In this document: piece after piece, positions 47,449 through 57,695 of the stretch | Layout: each line of letters opens with the position of its first letter | Numbering within the stretch: position 1 is the stretch's first letter | Assembly (NCBI GenBank): GCA_027922465.2 | Contig: BQMF02000472.1 | Span: 248,001-312,000, forward strand | Source of the DNA: Turritopsis dohrnii | Lineage: Eukaryota; Cnidaria; Hydrozoa; Anthoathecata; Oceaniidae | Reading direction: 5' to 3' | DNA length: 64,000 nt | The notes under the pieces: model-generated | Seen by the model: only the letters and a program-made list of their open reading frames with translations | What the model was told of the DNA's origin: nothing | Databases searched by the model: none | Translations under genes and position numbers: made by a program

Positions 47449-48321
47449 TCTATATATTAATAGCCGATTCTCTGTCTGTCTGTCTGTTTGTTTGTTTGTA
47501 AGTCACGCAAAATGGTAGATTGAGTTGTGAGCGAAATTATTTCTTTTTTTGTGTGCGACGTGAGTTCAGAGCAAATACATTGCAATCCCAATCGAACGTG
47601 ACTTTTTTGGCTGATGAACTAATAGGAATAACATTTTGTTTTTATTATTATTGTTAGTTTTATATTCTACGTCGACTTGGCTTTGAAAACAATACATCAA
47701 CTAAATACAAAGAAACTAACTGATTAAACGTTTTGGACATAAAGCAGCAGTGGCAGAACGTGGCAGCATGTGCGGTTTACCAGTGTATCCTAACGTATCC
47801 TTGCCTGACTGTCTGAGACGGGTGAACATTTTTTCAAGCAATTAAAATGTTTAAAAACCGATAAGTAAAAAAAGAGTATCATGATACAAAATATTTTTTT
47901 TTGCTTTTGTCATAATAGTTGTCTTAATTTGTTTTAATCGATTTCTTTTAATCTATTTTAATTAGATCGAACGTTTTTTTTTATTCACTTTATTCATTTA
48001 GCACGTGCCTTTTTTTCTCTCCTCCCGTGTGATCTTTTTAAGAAGAGAAACCATTCCCCCCTTACGTTTGATAGCACCCATGTTAGAGCGCGTAACTTTT
48101 TTAAAACAAAAGCTAATAAAAAGTTGAAGTTTTCTCTCTCTACGTTTTGAGTGTATTGTTACAATGATAAAAGATTGGTTTTACCAGAGGTTGTGACTTC
48201 GAATCTGCTTCTGGTTGAACACAAGTTGTACGAGCCGTTTATAAGGAAATTTGACGTTTATTGATACAGTGATACAGAGCAGGTGGACATAGGCGGTGAG
48301 TGACGCTGCCTTGGCGGCTTG
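47449..48321 (+). mobile_element. Non-autonomous Helitron (873 bp)
   Basis: 5' end TCTATATATTAATAGCCGATTC, almost the same as Helitron 2; 3' end GGCGGTGAGTGACGCTGCC then TTGGCGG and CTTG (CTAG mutated), before a T. The base before the TC is T, not A, so the left flank has changed or the end is one base off. No gene. It lies just 3' of the tyrosine-recombinase gene. Confidence 0.7.
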
Positions 48322-48394
48322 TCAATTATTCAACGTTCTTTACATCTACCACATGAACTTTCAGTAAAGTGAATAGGTTCAAACACAATTGATT

Positions 48395-50375
48395 TCACAT
48401 ACCCACATTTCTATTTCCACGATCCAAATTATATCGCCAATAGCTCCTTACTTTATCAAGGATTTGCCTGTGTGAAAGATTTACCAGGTGATGAAACTTA
48501 TCACATTTCTCTCTTATATCATTAACTGAGATCTTCTCTCCCTCCAGAAACTCAGAAAATATAGTTTCCAACTCTTCGGTTTCGTTTGAAGTCCAAATGT
48601 GCCTGACCGAGCCAATTTTGTTGTCGTCAACTTTTTTCACTTCTGCACGTTCACGCTTATTGAAAGCTGATTCAAAGGCAGCAGTTCCTTTTAACGCAAA
48701 TTTTTCTTTCTCAGTCAGACGATAATACTTCTTTGCTGTGCTCTCTGCATGGGTCAGTAAGCTAGCCACATACATAGCCTCTTCTGGGTCTTGGTCCTCA
48801 ATGATTGTTGAGCTAGACTTCCGGAATATGTTGCTTGTTACATTCTTCCGGACTGGGGGATCATTTTCGCTGTAGACTCCTGCCTTCTTCCAAACACTGT
48901 TAATCTGTTTAGATATTGCTCCTGACTCTAACTTTTTTCCATAAAAGGAAACAAATACATCATCTAGATCACAATGTATTTGGCTTCTGATCTTGTCGAT
49001 GAAAATTATCATTCGGCGAAATAACTCATCGCTCGCACATACCAAAGCAGGCCCATGAGTTCTAAATGTTTTGTGATTTTTTACTTTAATTATGTGTTTG
49101 CTTTCCTTATATGTAGCAGACTTGACCTCAGTGATCGTCATGTTGCTTGCAACACCAGACCGATGGCAACTGATAATAGCAATTTCAGTGATCAGAAAAT
49201 CTCTAACACAAGTGTACTCTTGCCGCGACAACACACCAGTGTGGTATGGACTGGAAAAATTAGCAAGTACTACAGTTGCTTCTCTCGCACTTTCAGATAC
49301 TTCATACTTTTGTATCTGACTAGGAGTTATCAAAATTGATTGCTCTTCCATTTGGCGGGAAAGCTGCTGGATTTGCACTGTGCCTTGTAAGATTTACTCC
49401 ATCGTGCCACAGTAACCTTCATTCTAAGAGTATCCTCTGGCGTTATCAATGGTAGTTTGACTTCCTCTGTTAACAAAAAATCGTAAAAATGAATAAGTGA
49501 CAGCAAATATCGTTTGATTGTCAACGCTTTGTATCCTTTCTTTTTTTCTGCATATTCTGCCAGAAATACATCTGGGATTTTATATTTTATCACTAAATCG
49601 CAAGGATTTTGGCTTTCAAGAGCTATCATGATGTCTCTTAACTCTTGTTTAGATTGAACAGCTGTCTTTGTTGAACTTTTCCCACCATCAACAGAAAGTT
49701 TATACGCCTCAAATGCATCAAGTAATTTCAAGAAATTATCTGCATGATCATCTTCTTCATCGATTTCTGATTCAACTTCCAGGGCTTCATCGTTTATTTC
49801 ATTTGAATCTAGCATAGTAACTTCATTTCCTTTCAAATTTATTATTTGACATGGCTGTGACATCTTGAGCATGTTGTAATAATAAAGCGTTCCCTTCTCA
49901 ATCTGGTGAACCTCTTGCAAGTGTAAAGACATTCGCATATTTCGCGAAAAACATCCAAGTACCGGACACTTCCTCATTTTGTGGTAGTTTTTATATTTCT
50001 TTTTCCCATCACTGACGGTTTCTTGAAGTTTTCTTTCCCTGAAGCAGGTTTCCTCAGCACATTTAGCTCTGCTTTTTGGCCAATGATGTACTTCTGTCAA
50101 ATGGCGAGATAAGTTTACCACCGTACTGCTGCATGATGATACAGGACATACCTTTCGATTGGAGTCTCTATCAAAAAAAGTACATTTAATTGATATTAAA
50201 TAATAGCATTATCATGAAATCATCTATATTTCGGTACAGAACTTTCATCTTACGTGGTTGGTGAACGATCTGAGTTTTGACCTTTCTCTAACTCTGCAAC
50301 CCTCTTTTTGAGAAGGCTTTTTTCACGAAGTACGCTAAATTGAAGTCATGAAAAAAACAAAATAACCATGAACAG
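48395..50375 (-). CDS. C2H2 zinc-finger / tyrosine-recombinase protein
   Basis: Tyrosine recombinases cut and rejoin DNA through a covalent 3'-phosphotyrosine. Exons: about 50334-50257 (coiled-coil-like LREKSLLKKRVAELE; donor GTAAGA) and from 50169 (acceptor GATAG) through two fingers (CPVSSC...HLTEVH; CPVLGC...HLQEVH) to an N-terminal arm-like helical domain. The catalytic domain has the first Arg in SCHRSGVASN, the second Arg in SNIFRKSSS, the His in LLTHAEST and the Tyr in AKKYYRL. The C-terminus has a SANT-like end (HIWTSNETEEL). There is a frameshift around 49370 (after WSKSYKAQ), so one indel must be corrected or the gene is dead. Similar zinc-finger/YR proteins occur in many cnidarians and fish; the family link to Cryptons is an inference. 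Confidence 0.7.
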
Positions 50376-50735
50376 TAAAACCTATAAAATTAATAGTTAT
50401 TTGTTGGCTCTTATGTACCATGTCAATATTAAAATTAGTAATAATTCTAATTCTGGGTAATAAAATACTCAGTTAACTGAATGGAAAACGTCGAAAACCA
50501 TTCGGTTAATTGCTACACAGGTGCGTCTCCCTACGAAGCTTACGAAGAGAAAAAACACAAAACAAAAGTCATTCGTTCTGTAATTCTTTAGGATGCCAGC
50601 TTCATTTTGTAGTGTTAAAACAATAAACATTGACATTGGGGCTAATATAGAGTTAAAAGTTCGATCCTCGAGTTAGAAGAATTCTCAATTTTAAAGTTAA
50701 AACAGAGAAAATGCTTTTCTACAAATGTTACCTTT

Positions 50736-50754
50736 CGTATGAGCTGTCATTCTA
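50736..50754 (-). CDS. Possible short upstream exon of the recombinase gene
   Basis: A 19-20 nt block between a TTTTTTAG acceptor and GTAACA, coding NDSSYE and matching the phase of the exon at 50334. Its upstream partner is not fixed. Confidence 0.3.
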
Positions 50755-50993
50755 AAAAAGACAACAAAAAACAAGAGAAAGAAATTTATAAGTGTTCAGA
50801 TTCCGGAGTTAAGGCAACCTTCGACGTGCAAGCTTCTTGAAATTGATTAACTGCATAGAACCTTCACAATGTGCAGTTGTAACAGCAGCCTTTCTCTTGA
50901 GTTTCTTCTCTGAAATAACAATTGAAATTTGAAATCAAATGTTTAAAAGCAAAAAACCTACAAGCTGTAAGAAACAACGAAAAGATCACCAAC

Positions 50994-53635
50994 CAAGTTT
51001 CTTCAAAAACTGATCTCCTCTTTTAATTCCACCATTTGCTATATAGAATTTAGCTTGTTTAAGAGTTAATCCAGTCAAAGCAACTAACACCCAAAGCCGC
51101 AGTGCTGAAATCGTCACTTTAAAATAATATTCAGGCTTGTGTTGGAACATTTGATCCGTTTTTTCATGAATAAGCTCATCCATGGACTCTGTGATTCCAC
51201 CAGTCCCAAATCTATCTATAATTTATGATCAGGTAAATCTGCAGCAATTATTTTCTACAGATTGATTTCACTTATGGCTATTTCCAAAACAGAAAAAATG
51301 TAGTGATACATTGAGCACATTTGCTACTGCAAATCGTTAATTTTAATGTGACCTACCATTTGTGTACGCAGGAGAACCTGCAACTAATGTTAGAAAGGCC
51401 TATGAAATAAAAGAATTAACCAATCGCAATTTTTGTTCATGCCTTAATGATGTGTCAAACAACTTCATAATATTATTTATTTACCTCAACTGGCGCTGCA
51501 CTGGTTGCCAACATTTTATCGCTTTCTACAGATGTTTCAATAATTTCAAAATCCTTAAAAAGGCAATAATTCAAAATATACTTTAAATGATCATATTGAA
51601 AAACCTTCTTTAAAATGTAAAACTTTTACAAATTCTGTATTCTCTCTGTACCTCAACAGGAACTTCACCAGCAGTCAAGAGCTCACCACATGCAGTTGTT
51701 TTATTAACATCACCAACCTTTAAAAGTAAATGGCAACATCATACACTCTAGTACTCCATCTAAGGGCAACTTGTGCATCAAAATAAGCAATCTTGTTTAG
51801 ATCAATTACCTCAACAGGAACTTCACCAGCAGTCAAGAGCTCACCACATGCAGTTGTTTTATTAACATCACCAACCTTAAATGCAAATGGCAACATCATA
51901 CACTCCAGTACTCCATCTAAGGGCAACTTGTGTACCTAAATAAGCAATCTTGTTTAGATCAATTACCTCAACAGGAACTTCACCAGCAGCCAAGAGCTCA
52001 CCACATGCAGTTGTTTTATTAACATCACCAACCTTAAATGCAAATGGCAACATCATACACTCTAGTACTCCATCTAAGGGCAACTTGTGCACCTAAATAA
52101 TCAATCTTGTTTCGATCAATTACCTCAACAGGAACTTCACCAGCAGTCAAGAGCTCACCACATGCAGTTGCTTTATTAACATCACCAACCTTAAATGCAA
52201 TTGGCAACATCATACACTCTAGTACTCCATCTAAGGGCAACTTATGCCTCTAAATAAGCCAGATCAATTTAGATCAATTACCTCAACAGGAACTTCACCA
52301 GCAGTCAAGAGCTCACCAGATACCATTGCCATGTTAGTATAATCATTAGAAACCTGAAATGTAAACAAACATATACAGTAAATACCATGTCAGCAAGTAC
52401 ACACTGTTTAGGTACATTCTTAGAATTATGCGTACTTCAACTGGAGCTTCTTTAGTCCAAATCTCACCAGATTCACTTCTTATTTTAGTATTTTTACAAA
52501 CCTAAGATACAAACAACCATGGTATCTATACATTGAACATAATTTCCATTGATCATTTTGTTTCACAATCATGTTCTTTCAAAATTCTCAGTACCTTGAC
52601 TTGCAGGTCATCACCTGACAAAATGCTATTAGAAGCACTTGTTGTGTTTACAGGATCACAAACCTAAGGGAAAAATATCAATTATATTTATTATGATCAT
52701 TTGATATATGAATTTGCAGGAATAATTGTCAATAATTTCATGATAACGAAGAATAGATATTACTTTATATGGATTAGTCGCAATAAAAGTTTCTTTCATA
52801 ACAGATAAAACCTACAGCATAAATTGAAACAGAAATAAAGTATTATATTTGATTGAGTTTTACTTAATCATAATGATTTAATGTACAAGTATACCTCAGA
52901 TGCTTTCACATATTTCTAAAAAATAGCCGAATTATGAAAGTAAATTATAAATTACAGGAAATTACAAAGCGAATTTTGTACATTGAAATAATTACTTTTT
53001 TATGCTTTTCATTAATACTTCTGCTACTTTCGTCCTAAAGAAAGCAGAGTTTTTATGAACAATATAAGTATATACTGGAAATATTTAAATAAAGTAAAAA
53101 CCTTACTTGTGTAGAGTACAACTCAAACAAGTGCCATGGCTTATCAGTAGCAAACTTCTAAATGTAAATGATCAGTTGAAAAAAGGGTTTTGTAAAGATA
53201 AACCATTAGAAATATTTCTACCTTTTGCCAGGGCAGTCCGGTAACACCATAGTTATACCGTAGCTCTGTACCTTCAGGTAAGTCACGTAATGCAAACAAA
53301 CACAAAGAAATTTTTTTGTCAGCCACTAACGGTTTAACAACACAATTTGGATGCTTAGAAGAATGATTAATGAACTTTCCAAATCTACCATCAAATGTCC
53401 CATCAATACTATAAGAGGTGGATGAGTAATATTACAGTTCTATATACTTTCTATAATCTACAAAACAAAACTAAAAATACCTACCAATACTTTTCATAAA
53501 AAAATAGATATGATCCATATGTTTGTGGGTAGGACTTTTCAAGCTCCCTTCCCCTTTCTGCAGACATTAATGTTCCAGGGTATTCACATATGAAAGCTGA
53601 CTTTTTAAATTCAACTGTACAAAAGACACCAAAGC
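50994..53635 (-). CDS. SET-domain protein (KMT5A-like) with repeated short exons
   Basis: SET domains transfer methyl groups to lysine. Exon 53635-53485 reads GFGVFCTVEFKKSAFICEY and SYPQTYGSYLFFYEKY; exon 53408-53222 reads DGRFGKFINHSSKHPNCVV and LPEGTELRYNYG, giving the NHS and YNYG SAM/lysine-site signatures. The pattern best fits the KMT5A (SET8) type. Then follow phase-0 exons: 53157-53107, 53034-52996, 52915-52895, 52811-52764, 52663-52595, 52501-52436, 52353-52282, four near-identical exons, 51553-51485, and 51399-51357 and 51215-50994 (phase 1). The last one reads YYFKVTISALRLWVLVAL and GGIKRGDQFLKKL. A start codon is not seen; a Helitron lies just upstream at 53850. The 3' side may end in a 50.9-kb exon or continue into the recombinase gene. 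Confidence 0.65.
51652..52189 (-). repeat. Tandem array of four duplicated exons (157-bp period)
   Basis: Exons 52189-52124, 52032-51967, 51875-51810 and 51717-51652, each 66 nt (22 codons, phase 0 on both sides), nearly identical (VGDVNKTTACGEL, then LTAGEVPVE), with ~91-bp introns that are also nearly identical. Exon 52353-52282 (24 codons) shares the second half (SGELLTAGEVPVE), and older relatives are 52501-52436 (SGEIWTKEAPVE), 52663-52595 and 51553-51485. Any number of these can be included or skipped without changing the frame. Confidence 0.85.
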
Positions 53636-53849
53636 CTATAACATCACACAAAATTTCACATTTTTATAATCTCGATCATGTTAATTCAATATTCTAGGCA
53701 ATGTATTATAAAACCTAATGTTATATTGGACCCCTCACATTCAAAGTTGGTGTGTTTTGATTTTCTCAGGTTAGAGTTTATGCACTGCATTTATTGAAAA
53801 AGTAATCCTATATAGCCATTCTGTCATTTTACAAAATAGAAACCACTTA

Positions 53850-54822
53850 TCTATATACTAATACGCGCTGTGCATACCACTTTTTCACGCTTTCACTCTC
53901 TAAAACTTCGGGTCGTTTTTGCGGTCACTTATTCATAATGGAGTGTCAGACCACGGCGGTTAATATTTTTCTACGATTAGTATAGGGGAAAACATTGCAT
54001 TGCATATAATCGTTTCAAATGTTTTGATTATTCGCGAGATCAAGAAACAATAGACAACAACGAAAGTATTGCGCAAAGATTTATTTATGTTTTTAGGGTA
54101 AGTACGCTTTAGAACCTTTTTGTTTGTTTGTTTTGTTTTTCTTATAGTATTAATAGGGTTTCTACGTCATTACTTTCAAATAATACGCGATTGAGGAAAT
54201 GAATATCATGGTTTTTAATCATGACGCTCTGGATTCGTAAAGAAAATCGCAATTGTTTACGATTCACATTTTGGCACTTTCACGACTTTCGCGTTTGGCC
54301 TTTATTTACATTGGGGTGTGGATTCCATAAACAATTACAGTGATTTTAATCTTTTTGTTGTTTACCTGTACGCACAATTTATTTTTACTACTGCATATAT
54401 CCTATCGTGAAAGATTTATTACGAATATGTTGATGTGTTTCGGATCTTCTGATTAAAAAGTTTTTTTGTTCATAACTCCAGTGTTGAACTAAATATGCTT
54501 TAGCCGGAATACCTAGAGATTTTTAATTAAAAGAGTGAAGAGTGTTTTTTTCTGTATTGACGTTAGATATCTTTAATCAAGGGGAACCATTGCATTGCAT
54601 CTTCAATTTAAAAAGTGAATAAAGTGGATGCACAGCGCGTATTTTTATTTTTGATGAATTAAAACCTGTGTGCTACACGCTGTTCTACACGGGATACTAA
54701 ATTCTAAACATTCTACATCCAAACTTTATCTTTATCATACCAAAATTCATTATACTAAGCCTTTCTCTCTGTTCAGCTCACATAGATTAAAACCTGTAAA
54801 AACGTTTTACACGGGTTACTAG
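53850..54822 (+). mobile_element. Non-autonomous Helitron copy B (973 bp)
   Basis: TC at 53850-53851 after A; CTAG at 54819-54822 before T. The 3' end is TGTAAAAACGTTTTACA (7-bp stem) with CGGGTTA to the CTAG. Nearly the same sequence as copy A (22541-23526). No gene. Confidence 0.95.
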
Positions 54823-54954
54823 TATATAATAATTCAGTTTGCATTATACTCTCAACCACATCAAACTTGTAGGATAGCCTGTAGGTTAAAATAAAAATGT
54901 TAGTATAGTCTAACTTATCCTGCACTGCATGAAATACCCGAGAGTACGACAGTA

Positions 54955-55240
54955 TAATCTAGCGTATACGTACACGTATGTATTAGTATACATCAGTATG
55001 CGATCTAGCCGTACCCGACAGTATACATGTCGTATATGTACTTTTTAAGCACGACAGTATACGACCGTCGCATACCCAGCGTATACGGTGCCATACGGCT
55101 GGATACTTTTGGATTCTGTCGCGCACTCAGTACATACTCCTATGGTATACTTCGTTATACGCATATATAGTCGTATTCTGAATGCGTATAGTATCGTATA
55201 CATGAAGCGTATATCGTATATATTCTCCGTGGTAACCGAA
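54955..55240. repeat. GTATAC/TATACG-rich island 1
   Basis: More than 20 GTATA/TATAC/CGTAT words in under 300 bp, often as the palindrome GTATAC or ATACGTAT. There is no regular period. A similar island is at 61785-61860. Confidence 0.6.
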
Positions 55241-55889
55241 TTTGCTCTTAGAACACTGGTGTAACAAACTCCTTTTCTTTTAACAATACACATCCATTTC
55301 TCAGAAATATGTATTTATTTCCTTCATTATTTTGTAATTTTTAATATATAAATTCAACTATATATATCAATAAATAAATAAATTTATAATTAAATAAATA
55401 AACATAGACTATATAATAATAATATTATTGTGTTCAATTAAAACTTCTTTCTTGAAGGTTTAACAACATTTTTGGTATTGCAAAGTAAATTCAAAGAAAA
55501 GCCTGGTGCTACGAATGCTTTCTTGTAACAACTAATTTTCAACCCGGATACACCTTTCCCAAATTTCTGATTAAATGCCGAGTTAATGCTTAGTTATCAA
55601 GTTTAGCCTCGTCTCTATGTCTTTCATTGTTTTTCTAATTTCATAATGTTTTCAGCAAGTAATAGTTATTTGTTCTTTCAGTTCTTCAGTGGAATAATTA
55701 GAAGTAATTAAGAGTATGAAAAAGAGGGGAAATTAGAGGCCAGGCTATAACACGGCGTTTAAACAGAATTCGGGAAAGGTCTGTTGGTGAAATAGAAACA
55801 CGCCATGACAAAAGTTCTTAAAAAATAGACTATATTGACTAAAACATAGAGAACTTTTTGTTTAAACTTTGAACTGTAAATAATAATGT
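55241..55889. other. Non-coding gap
   Basis: AT-rich 3' flank of the 242-residue gene; no repeat or gene recognised. Confidence 0.4.
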
Positions 55890-57057
55890 CTAATCGTCTT
55901 CCTCTTCCAAATTCTCTTCGGTAACAAAGTCATTAATGAATTGTGGCTTTATCAAATTCACCGGCACTTTGCTACTTGGCCCACGTGATGTATGCTCCCC
56001 GTATATATACGTTACATTCCGAGCACGATCACTTTCCCGACACAATTCTGTGACCGCGTCGACTCTCCACAAAACCGATCTTTTAACTTTGTTGCCATAT
56101 CCATCCTCTTCGCTGTCGCTCATTAATTTGGCAGGTATATGGCTCCACACCTCCGAATCGCCAAATTTGCTACGTGCGTTCTTCAACTAACAAAACATGT
56201 TAAAAAGAAAAAATATTAGTATACCCTTTTTCGTGTAAACCACCAAAGAGAAAAGTTGTAATAGTAAAATAATAACTTACTCTGTGCCTAGCGGAATTTT
56301 TCCTTTTTTCTTCTTTTATTTGGTCGTAGTTGTCATCCAGTTTGTCTTTCTCTGATCGAGACAGAGTCTGGAAGTATCTGCGACAGGCTTCTGTATAAAT
56401 TGATATAATTGTGTTATTAGTTTTTCAGATCAACAGTATTGTTATTATAGATTTGAACACGAATTATCAGCCCAACATTTAACATTCCTCTGTCAAGATA
56501 GATGATGGAATACAGCGATTTTGAACTCAAAAATGGTTAAGGTGTCATACTTCGAATAGTTGGCAAAGGGAAGTCGGACGAGTCAGGAAACTTGTCTTTT
56601 ATCATCGTGATGATATAATTAGTCACGGAAATGTTACGGGTCGAATTAAATCTAAGACACAAAAGACATGATCATATATTTTTATGGTACACAATATCGT
56701 AACATTGGCACATATGTTTGGCTGACACACTTTTTCCAGAAATTACCACCAACCTTTCTCCATCTAATTTCCACTGACTATCCTCATCAATGGCTTTATA
56801 AGCGTCGTGAATCATTTGCTATGTATGAATTTAAATTCTTGAGTACAGATTTTAAAAAGCAACTAAAAATCAAATTGGGAATAAATTGCAGCATTACATA
56901 CAGAAAGTTCAACAGGCAAAGTTTCTTGTCTGGATGTGTTGTTGTTATTGGCAGATCTAACGTCATCTAATGCTGCTGCCAAGTCATCTACCATGGCCTG
57001 CTGCTTCTCTAGAGTACGCTGCAGTGTGTCTAACTTCTTATTAAACTGGTCACTCAT
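55890..57057 (-). CDS. Unknown 242-residue protein, five exons
   Basis: Exons 57057-56902, 56818-56754, 56651-56551, 56390-56281 and 56186-55890 join in frame from ATG (MSDQFNKKLDTLQRTLEK) to a stop, 242 codons. All introns are 60-160 bp GT-AG; one donor is the rare GTTGGT (after 56754). The N-terminal 50 residues form a likely coiled coil; the middle is basic and helical (ACRRYFQTLSRSEKDKL); the C-terminus has LWRVDAVTELCRESDRARN, VTYIYG and an acidic end. I do not recognise the family. The clean gene model makes expression likely. Confidence 0.65.
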
Positions 57058-57099
57058 GTTGACTATTGCTCTGAAAAATACAGTCAAGAATACAAACAA

Positions 57100-57695
57100 T
57101 AAACAAAAAGAAACGACACTTTTATCTTTTTATCCTTTTATCCTTTAAGTCAGCGAAAATAAAAAGAATTAGAACCGAGAAGATATTCTTTATCTCTACT
57201 ACTTGTTACCATTTCATTCTAATTGTCCCATTTGTGAGTTTGTGATTGAACTTTTCTCGTTCATTTGGAAATTGCTTTTGATCAGTCCGTAAGGGCTTTA
57301 ACAGAAATTTCAAAAATGTACGAAACGAAATACATAAGTAAACCAATAAATGGTCTTTATTCAACATCACCATTTACAATTTAAATTAGCCTAAGAAAAT
57401 ATCGAATACATAAAAGGCCTTAGTAGTGCATACAGAGCAAAGGCAAACTTTGTGGAGTAATCCAAAATTATTTTTAGGACAGAAAAAAAGAACGAGCACT
57501 GAATACTTGTGAGAGTGAAAGGGAAATTACATGGTTAGACTGGGCGTACTATGTTGCTTAAAAAAGAATTAAGCAGTAATGCAAAAATGAATAAACGGTG
57601 TTCCATGACCATAATGTTAACATGTAGCAGAACTGTGAACTATTACGATAAAAACTAAACAATTGATTAAATAATTAAACAAAATCAAATGGCTG
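57100..57695. other. Non-coding gap
   Basis: No gene or repeat recognised between the kinase 3' end and the start of the 242-residue gene. Confidence 0.45.

Noticed and set aside
51720..52240. Overlapping ~70-codon open frames on the minus strand
   Set aside because: They read through exon and intron of the repeated 157-bp unit; the splice signals show 66-nt exons instead.
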